64,000 nt of DNA from Anaspis maculata (Eukaryota; Arthropoda; Insecta; Coleoptera; Scraptiidae), in assembly GCA_949128115.1 (NCBI GenBank), contig OX421964.1, forward strand, positions 50,136,601 through 50,200,600, read 5' to 3'. The notes beneath the pieces were generated by a model. It had not been told where the DNA came from and searched no databases. It was given only the letters and a program-made list of their open reading frames with translations. Position numbers and translations under genes: made by a program. Below are positions 44,601 to 58,400 of this stretch, in pieces (position 1 is the stretch's first letter; the number at the start of each line of letters is the position of its first letter).

Positions 44601-46422
44601 ACAGCTTCTGTCATGTTTTGATAGTGATACTTCTGTTTGAGAGTAATATCCAAAGAATAATGAGCTCATTCGACAGCAAAACCATGTATGCATACCAAAT
44701 TTCAACTTATGGTGCTATTCTGTAAAAAATAACATCCCATAAACGCTTTGTTATGTAAAAATTCCTGTCGCTCATTGGCTGTTGCCTAGGTAATATCAAC
44801 GTAACAGAGCCTTTATGGAATGTAATTTTGTAGAGAATCGCACCATTAAATTTCTAGGTGGTCGGATCAACGGTTCAGCAGTTATCGTGGCAGATTACAA
44901 ACAGACAGACACACACGCGCAGAACACAGATTTTTATCTGGAAATGGTCTTGATCGTCTCAGGGGGACTCAATATGGATATTTCCGTCTTCATCTCCGAA
45001 AATTTCTTTAGCGCGTTCACAATACTTCCCGTCTTGTCGGTTGGTGGAACCGGACAGTAAAAAAATGTTATTTCGTGCTGCCTGCTGCCATAACCGAAAA
45101 TGACAGTATACGCTCGGCGTTCTGCACTGTAATATTTAGAAAAAGATCTAGAGCGGCAAAGTGAAAAATACACGTGAAAAATAAACTAACTAGTTAATTA
45201 GTTAAAATTATAAATAATCACTTTAAAATTGACATTTTAGAGTCATTTTTCTAACAGCTGTTGGTGCAATTGCAGAATGATTTTTGACGTTTTGTGGCGC
45301 GAACGTTTAAAAGTGATTAATTTATGCCATTTTCTGTGTTTTATCGTCACAGAAGACACTAGAGCTCAGGGATTTCGGGATTTTTGGGAGAGGGCCCTTC
45401 TAATTGGGGAGCGGGAGGGCGGTTTTAAGCAAGAAAATTCAAACATAGGACGCAATTTTCCACATCCACATTTGACAAAGAAAAATCTGGATCTAGTAGG
45501 TATATGCCTCGTGCCTTGGTGATGAATGTGTCAGAAGTACCAACTTGAAATTAATTCCATTGATTATTTTTGTATGATTTTATTTATTTGTAATTTTATT
45601 GAAAGCAGCACGAAATAGTAGTTTACGATACGAGTTGGCTGTTACATAAGTGGTTTTCAGACACGAAGCCGAAATTTGCAGAACGAGGGCGCAGCCCGAG
45701 TTCTGTAAGAGGCTGAGTGTCGGAAAATATCTTGTGTAACAAGCCACGAGTGTTGTACAACATTTTACGTGTTTGTTTCAGTGCAAATTGTGAAAATGTT
45801 GTAGTTTTTGAGGTTATTTTGACAAGTGTCAAATTAGGTACATAAACTGTAAAATCCATATACAGCTTATATAAAAGTCTTTATGTCTTATGTATCAACA
45901 CAACAAACACGTAAAACGATGTATGCTACTCGCGCTGAAAACGGCATAGCATGACTCTCTTACATGCAGCTCTCGGCCTAGGGCCTCGAGCTGCATTCAC
46001 GTTTGTTATGCTATGCCCGGTTTTCGGCGCTAGTAACATGAAATACTATTAAATGACAAAAAAGCCAAAATAAATGGGGAAACACACCTTTAAGCTGGAC
46101 ACCTGTACATGGACAATAGTTCATTTTGGAACGAAAAATCATTACAGCGCTTTTTATGAGAGTATATTTAGCTGCCTACATCCATATCAAGCCGTTATTA
46201 AAATCATATTATTCAAATCTAATTACCGCACTATGCCCGTGTTACTTCACTATAGTTAGGTATCTAGGTGTAGGTAGTTAAAGAATTGTTGAAGAATTTA
46301 ATGCTCGAAGACATTAGCTGGCAAAGCAAATAAATATTTACCCAAATCTTGCTCGGAAAAATTAAACGTTCGAGTAAGTAGGTAGGTGGGTAGAAAGGTA
46401 GGTACTTATTTGCTCTACTGCA
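44601..46422. other. Stretch without a recognised gene; hairpin at 45930-46031
   Basis: No supported exon. An inverted repeat at 45930-46031 ('GCGCTGAAAACGGCATAGCA' mirrored by 'TGCTATGCCCGGTTTTCGGC') encloses a GC-rich palindrome (CGGCCTAGGGCC). The 'GTAGGTAGGTGGGTAG' run near 46378-46404 lies just before the gustatory receptor start. Confidence 0.5.
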
Positions 46423-49400
46423 ATGGCGCGAACAAGAAGAGACTTGCGAGCGTTGAAAATAGCCTACAATTTTGGAAAATTCATTGTCGTGACTCCGTTT
46501 TTCGACTTTTTCAACACCACTCGCACTTCTGCTACAATTCTCAACAAACTGTTCGCTCTGTTCTTGTCATGTTTTCTCCTTTGTGGAACAGCTTGGAGCG
46601 TACGCGGGCGTCATTCGGGTCTCTTCAAATACGTCCAAATTACGCACATAATTCTCGACTACATCAACGAAACGTCATTGGTTCTGATTTCAGTTTCAGC
46701 AATTATCAGTTCGGTCCTGAACGCACGGAAATGGTCCAAACTGGCTCATCAGTTCGCTTGGATCGACCGCGAATTGAACTCCACGGCCAAAGAAACCAGA
46801 GCTAGCGTGTATGCCGAAATCGTTTTGGCCCATTTCTTTTGCATCGGCGTCTACATTTACTTCAGCTACGTTTGGGTCTACCTCGGAGGACTTTCAGTCT
46901 TCGAGACTTTTGCCTTCCGCTACATCAACTACTATTACGAGTTTTACGTCAAATTTCTTTACTACATGATCACTATAACGTTCCACCATCGTTACGAGAA
47001 TCTGAACAGAGAAATTCGTTTGAATTTGGAGTCGGATCGGAACGGAGTTATTCAAATAGTTGCGAGACTGCCGCACGAGACGAAGAAGAGCTTCAACATT
47101 AGGAAGTTCGAAGTAGTTGTGAGGAATTTAAGCGACATGGTCAATGCCACCAATCGGATATACGGTTGGCCTTTGGTTTTCGTCACAGTGAGAACGATTG
47201 GGCAGGTTTTGGCGTGTTTGAATTACATACTCACGTTCAAAAATTCTAATAAGAAAGAAGACGAACTCGCAGTCGGCCAGCACTTCATGATGAATTTAAC
47301 TGTAGCAGGAATTATCCTCGCGTTGTCGAATTTGGTAAGTGAACGTAGTAAATTTACCGCGATAAGTTATCGGACAATGCTTGAAGTACCTGCCTAGGTA
47401 CTAATTTTTCACTTCTCACGAACCGATCTGGGTTCAATTTGGACTTTAAGATGGCTCTGTATCTGTATGTCTGCATGTGTCATTTAAGCGTAAAACAAAA
47501 CTCAAAACAGCGCAGACAAAATAGCGCGGAACAATTTAGGGTGTCTCGAAACTCGCGACCTGGAGTCCAGGGCAGTTTACGGAAATGCCCAGAAGTACCA
47601 GAAAAATGTTGAAAAAATATTTATATTTTTTTGAGGATAATGAATAATCAAAGTGGAATCCTTTGCGGCCTTCTATAGTTTCATTATTCCAAAAGATTCA
47701 AATAAATCATTGACGGCAAAATTTTGAATTTAATTTAATATCAACTCTTAGTAAGTACTAGCTACTATAGATTCTTGTTTCGACAATAAAGTCGAGAAAG
47801 ATCCAAATTAAATGTGTTGCAATTTTAAACAATTGAAAAATTGATCTATCAAAGAAATGTGAACTTTTTTCTTTCATTTTTCATAGATGTATCAAGAATG
47901 ACATTCTTTTTCAGAAAAAAAATATTAAAAAGGTAGGGTGCCATTTGGAAAGAGAAATTTAGAGCTGCTAGGGGTGGAACAAATTGGTCCGCTCTATTCC
48001 TACTTGTGCCTACCGATGTCCTCCGTATTACTTATTGACACTGTGAAATTTGAAATCTGTATCTTGAAAATTGGAGAAATTATCGCAACTGTAAATTTTC
48101 GCGCGGACACCCGCGGTATACAGGGTGTTTCAAATTTAAATCGCGTCCTTTCAGAAAATGATGGGAAACTTCAAAAGAAGTACACTTTCTCAGGAAAGTA
48201 TATGTCAGAAATTAATAAGAACAGGTGTTCAAAGTTGAGCTTCAAAAATCGATTTTTCGTCACCACTTTGAAAGTTCTCAACCGATTTAATCCAAATTCG
48301 AACCAAGGGTTATTGAAATAAGTCGGTATCTGACGATGATAATGATTTCCATCAAAAATTTTTAGGGGCGTGGATAATGGGGGTGCCCCCGCTTTTTTAA
48401 ACCTATTTTTTACCCCCTTAGGTAGTTTTATAAATTGTTCATATTTTTTAATTCCACGTTCAATTTGGAAGAAAAAGTTACCGGTGCAAAATTTTGATTA
48501 AAGGCTTTTTTTTTTCGAGATATTTGGGTTTGAATCTTCGGAGAACATGTGAAAACTTCTCGTTTCTTAGAAAAACTGGTGGATTATCAACTTAAACAAC
48601 AATTAACAACAATTAACAATTTATTGCCTCAACCTTTTACAGAACACCTTTTAAAACACCTAGAAAACCTATTTCAATTAAGGAATCATTAGTTATCTTG
48701 TACTTTAATTTTCAGGCCTTTGAAAGTGGTGTTTTTGAGATGTTTTCAGAAGTTTCAATCTCAAATGTCGCGAGAACGAAGCCTCTAATCAAAATTTGCA
48801 GAAGTAACCTTTTTTTCCAAATTGAACAAAAGATTTAAAAATATGAACAACCTACAAAACTACCCAAGGGGGTGAAAAATGAAGGTGAAAAAGCGAAAGC
48901 ACCCCCTATTATATCCACGACCCTGAAAAAATGTTATGGAACGCGTTCTTATTGTTCGACACTGACTTATTTAAGTAAGCTTCGGTTTGAATTTGAACAA
49001 AATCGGTTGAGAAGTTCCAAAGTTATAACGAAAAATCGATTTATAAAGTTCAACTTCAGACGCCTATTATACCGTGTGATCCAAACCATTCCGAATTGGG
49101 GTAGGCTCTGCCCTGGCGAAAAGCAGCTCTACATCCCGAAATTTCACCATGTCACAGCCTACCCCAATTCGGAATGGTTTGGATCACACGGTATCTCTTG
49201 TTATTATCCGTTTCTGACAAGTATTTTTTCAAGAAAGTCTACTTCTTCTGAGTTTCCCATCATTTCCTAAAAGAACGTGATTTAAAGTTGAAACACCTGT
49301 ATGTAAAAATGAGTCAGTGTCCTATGTTTCGCAAAAACTCGAAAATGACTCGACCGATTTGATTTTTTTTTTATTTGATTTGTTTCGACACTGGGGTGGT

Positions 49401-52400
49401 TTGAAAGAAAAAAAACCGCCACCACCGCCTGCGCGTGCCGCCCCCGACGAGGATCTTGAGAGTGGCTCGATCGATTTGAATAATTTTTTTTTTGATGTGT
49501 TCGCCTCAACATTGGGGTGCTTTGAGAAGAAAAAACTGCCGCCGCCTCCACGTACCGCTCCCGACAAGGATCTTGAGTGACTTGACCGATTTGAATAATT
49601 TTTTTGTGCTGTTCGCCTCAAAACTGTGCTGTTTTTAGACCGCCGACGAATGTTCACAAGGCACCCGTTTAGGCTAGCCGAGTTATGGGGCGAAGACCAC
49701 CCTCAACGGTACAATGGTACCTATATTAACGTGAAATATAGGTATCAGTCAATCAATCAATGATTTATTAGCTCTTGGAAAAGGAGTAAACATGTTAAAA
49801 TGAGCATCGTCACAATAAATAATTAATAACAATAATAATAAATAAATATGAATAGGCACACTAAAATTATTGGTATAATGGGGCCTTGCACTGCCACTTT
49901 TACACACCGAGGGCGCCACGACCGTTGGGGGCAAATTCGACGATTTTGACGGCGTTGACGCTTCAGCGACCGACGTCCGTCATTTTATGTCTTGATTTGA
50001 AATTTGGATAACCTCTGTTTCTTGCTTGACGTCTCCAGTCACTGTCAGTTACTGGTCAAACTACTCAAACTCCCATGTTTTTCCCGTGGTTACGGCCGCT
50101 TCATCGAAGTAGGCGCCCCCTACAGTAGTGGCGACCTCACGTTGAGTTTTTCAATTGCAAGGCCCCATTATGATGGAGATAAAACTATTCACCCATAATT
50201 TCTACATCGAAAAGGTCCTATTCCAAACATTTGCTCCGCTTGTGTCTATTCGTGTCGTGAGATGGACTGGTTTTGTGTTGTTCGCCTTAAAACTGAGGTG
50301 TCTTACTCAAATTGCCGTCGCCCCCAAATTATTGCAACACTGAGGTGTTCACCGCCGCCGCCTCCGCGTGCTGCCACCGATGAGTATCTTGAGAGTGGCT
50401 CGACCGATTTGAATATTTTGTTTTTGTTTTATTCGTTTCAACATTGAGGTGGTTTATAAAAGAAAAAAACCGCCGCCGCCTCCACGTGCCGCCCCCGACG
50501 AGGATCTTGAGAGTGGCTCGACCGATTTAAATGTTTCTTTTGTTGTGCTCCCCTCAACACTGAGGTGGTTTAAAAGAAAACCGCCGCCGCCTCCGCGTGC
50601 CGCCTCCGACGAGGATCTTGAGAGTGACTCGACCGGTTTGAATAATTTCTTTGTTGTTGTGTTCCACCTCAACACTGAGGTGATTTAAAAAAAAACTGCC
50701 GCCGCCTCCGCATGCCGCCCCCGACGAGGATCTTGAGATTGGCTCGACCGATTTGAATGGATTTTTGTGTGTTGTTCGCCTCAAAACTGGGGTGTCTTTG
50801 AACTGTCGCCGCCCTCCGAGCTATTGCAACACTGAGGTGAACAACCGGCGCCGCCTTCGCGTGCCGCCGCCAATGAGTATCTTGAGAGTGTCTCGACCAA
50901 TTTGAATGATTGTTTTGTGTTGTTGGCTTCAACACTGGGGTGATTTAAAACCGCCGCCGCCCCCGAATTATTTTGACACAGGGGTGTTTTCAAGCCGCTG
51001 CCGCTTCGGCATGCCGCCCCCGACGAGTGTTGAGAACCGAATGTGAATAAGTACATTCACGCGGCGGGCTGCGTCACGTGCGCGGCGGGCTGCCTTGCGT
51101 GCAAACCGCACTGATGACCAGTGAGCGACGCATAATGCAAACAGTCGAGTATGAAAATGATTCGACCGACTTAGAAAAATGTTCGCCTCCATACCAGTGC
51201 TTTGGCCAGTATCTCGAGAACCGAAGAAGATACCTTCAAGCGACAAAAACCAAAGACGTCCTCAGGGGCAGATTGCATGAGATTGGCCCCGGGGGCTATT
51301 AAAGTAAATGTAAACAATGGTTGTCAAGAAAAGACGAGTTAAATAAACTGCGACGCAGGCGGGAACTTATCAAAAATAATAATAATTATGATAATAGTAA
51401 CCAAATTTTTCACCATGTAAAAAAAATAGAATTATCGAATCGATGTAAATTTTGAATTTTTGATGGTTTATCATAAAACACCCCGGTATAGAAAGAGAGG
51501 CTCGTCGATTTTTATATTTTTTGCTGATAATAGGGGACGCGGGGTTCCAGGAGGGGGGTAGAGAAGCAAGGCGCAGCAGGCGCAAAAAAAATAGAAACTG
51601 TTCTAAACTGATCAGTAGAACACAACTATTCGTCTTCTAAGTGTTTACGTCAAAAAAAAAGAATTACAATTGTCGGAGGCGGTGGAATTGGTCCGATAGG
51701 TTCGGTACAAGATGCAGCAAGAACCGTTTCTCTTCTGATTCAATGCAAGAAGAAATGGACGGGGCCAACCAAGAATTTTTCAAGGCACAAATCAATAACA
51801 AAACAACTATAACATCAACATTTTATAATCATTATTGAATAATGATATTACACATTCCTATCATTTAAGCTTTCGGCCCCCAAATGATCCCGGAAAAGGG
51901 TCAAAACAAAAGCTAAAATAATAAAAATTCGGTGCTTTCTTATTGGGACTTGCATAAGAAGATAGAGGGTACAATAATTGTCAAAGATAATGCGACGCAG
52001 AAATTTTTTGCAGTTGTTCACTTTGATGTAATAGAAGCGAAAATAAAAAGGACACGGGACCAATGCCAAATGATGAAAATTAAAACAAGGGGCTTTAGGC
52101 TTTAGGAATGTTAAACTTTTTTCCGACTCAAATGCACAAAAGAAATGGGGCCAACAATTATTATTTTACAAAAAAAAGGACAAAAATTTGGCCCCGCCGA
52201 TGTAAGTGGCCCCGGGGGCGATCGCCCCCTAGCCCCCCTGTCCAGTCCGCCCCTGGACGTCCTGCTACTTGAGCAATCCCGGCAAAAACATGTCCCGCCA
52301 AACCAATATAATCTTCCATCGCATTTGTTTTTCGCAGAAATAATTGACTACCGAGGCAAAGGAACAACCTGTCAACTTATTATACTACTTATTAGATGCT

Positions 52401-55400
52401 ACCGGAACAATGTCTCAGAACTATCAATTCTCCCGCGCTGTTTTTAGTGGGGTGGGTAGCCATTCCTATACGGCATTTGATGATACAGAAAATTCCTTTT
52501 GCATGAATGTTCTACAAAGTCTAACAAACGATATTAGAAGGGGAAGCACAAAAGCTTCCCCATAGGGGGGCCGCAGGGGGCCCTGTCAAGTTGACGGTCC
52601 AAGAACTCCCACCAAACCATCTTTCAATTTCGTTGTATCACTGAAATGGGGATGATGTGACTCCATTGTGAATCTCGATGGCATTGGTCGCCATGTCTCT
52701 TTCATCCTTCATGCTTGAAAAAATAATTTCTTCTGGAGGTCAGAGAAATCCGAGGAGAAATCACTTTAAATTTTTTTACACATACAAGAGGATGCGAAGT
52801 TGGCATGTTTTGTGTCTTAACCTATCATTTGGCATTCCCAAAATCCTATTATGGAGTCAATTTTTCAAATTCTCAATTTTGGGTTAATTGGTTGGCTAAG
52901 AAGTAGGTATTTTTTAACATCCAGTTCAGACGTACTTTTCCTAATATCCAACTGGATGTTACTGGAATAATCGCAGGGGTGAATAAACTGAACTACACTG
53001 ATCCACAAAATTAACGCACCACTAAAAAATTGCCCTGAGTTTGACGCCTTTTTTTTCCGGATCTACATATCCGATTTTGATGATCTCCCCATCAGATTGT
53101 AGCCTCATTCTTTAGGAATGTCACAGTTTCCCTCATTTTTGGTTAGCACTCCGATTTGACTATATACTGGGTGTTGCAATGAAGGTGATTTTTTCACCGC
53201 AAGTTTGAGGCACCCTGTGGGAATGACCAGCAGCAACATCAGGCCATATTAAAGACTAAATTCAAGCCTTGACTTTCTTCAACACATCCGTTTCGGTTTT
53301 GTTTCAATATCGTGATTTTTACGGAAGGTGCACCATTTTATTGCACAGCCTGCTTTTATTGCCTTTTTGTTAGGTAGGGTCGGAGGATCTAGCCGATTTC
53401 GATGGTCTTTATTACAGGATGTAAGTTCATTCTTCTAGAGTGTTATCAATATGCCCATCTTTAAAAAATATTCAATTTGGCCCGCATACTGGGTGTTTCA
53501 ATTAAGCGATGTTTTTTTCGAAAATTTGGGACACCTGTAGAAACAACTAGCACCATTGTCGAGACATATTGAGAACCAAATTCAAGCCTTGCCTTTTCTC
53601 AACACAACCGTTTTGGTTTCACTCCAATATCTTGAGTTCTAGGGGAGATACACCATTTTATTGCACACCATGTTTTCTTATTGACTTGACGCAGGTAGGG
53701 GCCGACGAGTGTGCACTGCCCGAATTTTGTAAAAGTTTAAAGTTGATTTATTCAGAAACTATACGCTTGATTTGGATAATCTTTTTGTTACATTGTAGAT
53801 GTGTTCTTCGCGAGTATTACTGATCTATCGATTTATGACAATTTTTTGATTTTGCCCTTATACCGGATGTTACAACGAAGGTGTGTTTTTTCAAGAAATG
53901 AAGACACTCGGTAGAAGTCAATAGCACCAACCGCATATTCCAAGGTTTATTAACTCAAGAATGGATCTACAATCTGCAAAAGAAATGATCGAATTCAGTT
54001 CTACATCTCACAAGGAACCGAATAAAGTTGACCTCCAACTTGGTAAATTTTTGGGTAGTACGTTAATTTTGTGGGTCAGTACAAGAAAAATAATGAAGTG
54101 CAGCAGATATGGAAACGTTAAACAAAGAGAAAACTGCAGTTTTCTCTTGATAGGAATATGCCTCGGAATATGCTGTTGGTGCTATTGACTTCTACCGGGT
54201 GTCTTCATTTTTTGAGAAAACACACCTTCGTTGCAGTGGCGGCTCGTGAGTTTTTTGCAGGGAGGGCTCAAGTTAATAACAAATTCGCGAGCTGAGAACT
54301 ATAATGTTCTATCTGCACTTCTTGTAGAAAATGTTTTCCGAACTTCGAACCAGCAAAACATGGACAAAATGTTTCCTGATATAAACAATATTAGATCAGA
54401 AACTAGATAAAAAGGCTTTTATTCCTCTCCCGTTTCTGATCTAATTGTTCAAATCATGAAACATTTCGTCCATGTTTTGTTGGTTCGAAGTTCGAAAAAC
54501 ATTTTCTACAAAGAGTGCAGATAGAACAGTTCTCAGTTCGCGAAATGACGAAACTCGAGAAAAAAACTTTTTGTCGTATCCGCATCACAACCATATGGAG
54601 TTTTAGCATTTACTGTTTTGTCAAAATTACGTGTGAGTCAATGCACCACGAATTTATTCTTGCGGGTTCGATTTGCTTTATATTCAGTAAATCAATGCTG
54701 TAATCGGACGTCCGTTGTTTTTTGCATTTATCTCTTCTTGTAGGCTTGATGACCTAAATGTAACTTTTTTAGGTCAGCTATCTTCATGTTTGCAAACTGT
54801 TGACTGATCGAAGAGTACATAAATAACTATATCGAATATTTCAATCGGCTGGGGGCTCGAGAAACGGAGCCCATATCTGCAGTATAGAGCGGGAGCCGCG
54901 TCTCGCGTTGCCATGGTTACGGCACATGTTTTGCGCGGGTGCACCCCGGCATCACCGCATGGGCGGTGGGCGCCGAATGCGGAGCCCAAGACGAACATCT
55001 TAGACCGTGCAATCGCTTAGAATTAATTTGTTAAAATATTAATTGACTAATGACTGAACGTTTTTGCACTAAACCAAATCTTTGGAATAAGTTTAATTAA
55101 TAAAATGCATTCCATGTCTTCCTACCGATAAAAATCTCTTGCCGCCTTTAGCGTTGGGGGGGCGCCGCCCTTGAGCCCTCCCTCACCAGCCGCCACTGCT
55201 TCGTTGCAACATCCAGTATACGGGCAAAATTCAAAAAGTGTCATAAATCGATAGATCAGTAAGATTCGCGAAGAATACATCTACAATGTAACAAAAAGAT
55301 TATCCAAATCGGGCGTATAGTTTCTGAATAAATCAACTTTAAACTTTCACAAATTTCGGGCAGTGCACACTCGTCGGCCCCTACCTGCGTCAAGTCAATA

Positions 55401-58400
55401 AGAAAACATGGTGTGCAATAAAATGGTGTATCTCCCCTAAAACTCAATATATTGAAGTGAAACCAAAACGGTTGTGTTGAGAAAAGGCAAGGCTTGAGTT
55501 TGGTTTTCAATATGACTCGACGATGGTGCTGGTTGTTTCTACAGGGTGTCCCAAATTTTCAAAAAAAACATCGCCTAATTGAAACACCCAGTATGCGGGT
55601 CAAATTGAATAATTTTTGAAGATGGGTATATTGATAACATTCTAGAAGGAGGAACTTACATCCTGTAAGAAAGACCATCGAAATCGGTTACATTCTCCGA
55701 CCCTACCTAACAAAAAGGCAATAAAAGCAGGCTGTGCAATAAAATGGTGCACCTTCCCTAAAAATCACGATATTGAAACAAAACCGAAACGGATGTGTTG
55801 AAGAAAGTCAAGGCTTGAATTTAGTCTTTAATATGGCCTGATGTTGCTGCTGGTCATTCCCACAGGGTGCCCCGAACTTGCGGTAAAAAAAACACCTTCA
55901 TTGCAACACTCAGTATACAGTCAAATCTGAGTGCTAATCAAAGATGAGGGAAACTGTGACATTCCTAAAGAATGAGGCTACAATCTGATGGAAAGATCAT
56001 CAAAATCGGATTATTAGATCCGGAAAGAAAAGGCGTCAAACTCAGGGCAATTTTTTAGTGGTGCGTTAATTTTGTGGATCAGTGTATTTTATAAACATTT
56101 TGTCGAGGAAATCAATCCTGAACCGCAGATGGAGAGTACACAAATTATTTTTTTTCTGGTCGGTCGAGTTGCGAAACCTACTACCGCCCGTCAGGGAGGA
56201 CGCTTAGCATCGCCAGACTAACTAGTATGAAAACAGCCTAAACGGATTCAAAACTGCCTGAAACACTTATTATATGGTTCGAAATTCAATTCTAAGTCAG
56301 CACTCAGAGTTTTAGTCAGTTGAGAATTCGTTTAGGCTGGCGAAGCTCAGCGTTCTCCCTGACGGGCGTAGTAGGCATCGCAATTTGACGGACCGAAAGA
56401 AAAATAATTTGTGTACTCTCTATGCGCGGTTTAGAATTGATTTTCTCGACATAATGTTTAGAAAATAGTTCAGTGTATCCACCCCTGATGATGATTTCTA
56501 AAACCTCCCGTTGGACACTTAAAAAAGTACGTCTGAACTGGATGTTGAAAATTCCTCCTTCTTAGCCTACTAATTAACCCAAAATTGAGAATTTGGAAAA
56601 TTGACTTTATAATAGGATTTTGGGAATGCCAAATAACAGGTTAAGACACAAAACATGCCAACTTCGCATTCTCTTGTATGTATAAAAAAATAAAAAGTGA
56701 TTTCTCTGACCTCCCGAAGAAATTATTTTTTCAAGCATGAAGGATGAAAGAGACATGGCGACCAATGCCATCGAGATTCGCAATTGGCGAGTAACATTAC
56801 CGATGTCGGCGCTGCTGATGCGCTTCGCATGTAAACAAACATGTCGGATAGTGCACGGATTGTTGCCCGCGCGTTCAAAAATCCTCATAATCTTATCAGT
56901 AGTAAGCGGTTTTTAATGTCCTCCAGACGTGGAACGTGGTTAATTAGTATTGCGGTAGAACTCGAAAATGGCAGAAGCGCAATTGAATGTTATGGAGGTT
57001 TTCAATCACTTGATGGCCTCAACGGATTCTCGATATACCTACCTATCGTGATGGGAGAGGGAATTCTGAAGTCACAATTTCTCGGTTGTGAGAAAGCGGT
57101 CGAAAGCGAACCCTATCAAGCATCAATTTTAACATGGACATATTTGGATTGTGTTTACAAACAAGCGTATGGTATGAATCTCCTCACGAGGAACTGGGAA
57201 TGTAATTAAAAGAAATAGTAGTAGCAGTTCCTATGAAATTGGAACGTTCAAATGCACTTGCAAAAGTAGGCCAGTCCGGGACATACTGACATACACATAA
57301 ACATATCGCAGACTGTGCTTCTTCGATGCAGCCATAAAAAGTTCCCATTTTCAGCGACACTTCCCAGGCTTTTCTCGTGTCATATTTTTCACAGTGCCGA
57401 GTTTGTCATCTTGACTACCCAGCCTGCGTCTTTCGCTTTCGACGGGAAACGGTGAAAATGTAACTCTTCCTTTTTCCGGTTTCCACAGCGCGACTCGCAC
57501 TCGGAAACACAACAAATTCTCCGCCACTTTTTGTCACTATCTATCTTGCCACCTTCCATTCTGATGCCACTTTTGCTTCCCAGTCGTCGTACACGTGCCA
57601 CTCCTATTTAAAAATGGAATGCTTTTGCAACCGACGACACCTAGTACATTCAAGATAATGAAACATGCGTGGCTCACGTACTTTGTTGGAAAAAATTAAC
57701 GCCGCGTTAAGTCAGATGGGGTCAATTGAAGTCGCCAAACACCGCAACGCTCATAAGAGCCCACACAAATCTGAGGTTGATCCGTGCACAAACGTCGTTT
57801 ACACGTTGGCCGTCAGATGGCGTATTCGATCTTGAAACTCGCCAATGGAGTCACATGATCCCCATTTCAGTGATACAACGAAATTGAAAGATGGTTTGGT
57901 GGGGGTTCTTGGACCGTCAACTTGACAGGGCCCCCTGCGGCCCCCCTAAGAAGAAGCTTTTGTGCTTCCCCTTCGAATATCGTTCGATATACCTTGTAAA
58001 ACACACATCCAAAAGGAATTGTCTGTATCATCAAATGCCGTATAGTACCTGTTTTTTAACGTGTACCGACCCCACTATTTGTCTCTGCGGTATATTGTTT
58101 AGTACTGTTTGGTTTGGGCTGTTTTGTCCTACGCTCAAATGACACAGCCGGTACTTAGGTTTTGACTTTTGGGTTCTCGGCGACTTGGAATTGAGCCCTA
58201 AAAAAGATCACGACAGGCCATGCGAGAGTTTTGTGCAGCATGCATGTTCTAATAACTCCGTTCTGTAGCCCGTGCAACGTGAATCAGCCTCCGTAGCAAA
58301 TTGTGTCCATTTTTAGGTAGCCACAATCATCCTTATAATGTCGTGTGATTTGGTTGTGACTGAAGCCAAGAAAATGGTCTATATTTGTAACAGGATCCAG

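Larger units (their letters stand above)
52447..58075. mobile_element. Long palindromic element (GTGGGGTCGGTA ends) in the receptor intron
   Basis: Left end GTGGGGTGGGTAGCC and right end, in reverse, GTGGGGTCGGTACAC, with TA at 52445-52446 and 58076-58077. The left arm (52447 to about 53930) is mirrored by about 54185-58075 once two later insertions (54234-55198 and 56785-57844) are removed, leaving a ~3.6-kb palindrome with a ~250-bp centre. Within each arm a ~340-bp unit is repeated two to three times ('ACTGGGTGTT', 'CACCATTTTATTGCACA', 'AGGTAGGG'). No nuclease or transposase gene was found inside. Confidence 0.85.
47335..58316 (+). other. 10,982-bp intron of the gustatory receptor, filled with repeats
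   Basis: Between a GTAAGT donor and a TTTTTAG acceptor lie an inverted element (48121-49299), a minisatellite (about 49330-51020) and the 5.6-kb palindromic element (52447-58075) that ends only about 240 bp before exon 2. A single end related to the element at 62048 lies near 47537-47640. Nothing in it looks like an exon of the receptor. Confidence 0.85.

Noticed and set aside
46386..47102. Alternative frames over the gustatory receptor exon
   Set aside because: They are shadows of the 304-codon receptor frame, which alone matches the chemoreceptor family and joins exon 2 in phase.
53569..55510. Two near-identical 84-codon frames (53569 plus, 55256 minus)
   Set aside because: They are mirror copies within the palindromic element and have no protein family signal.
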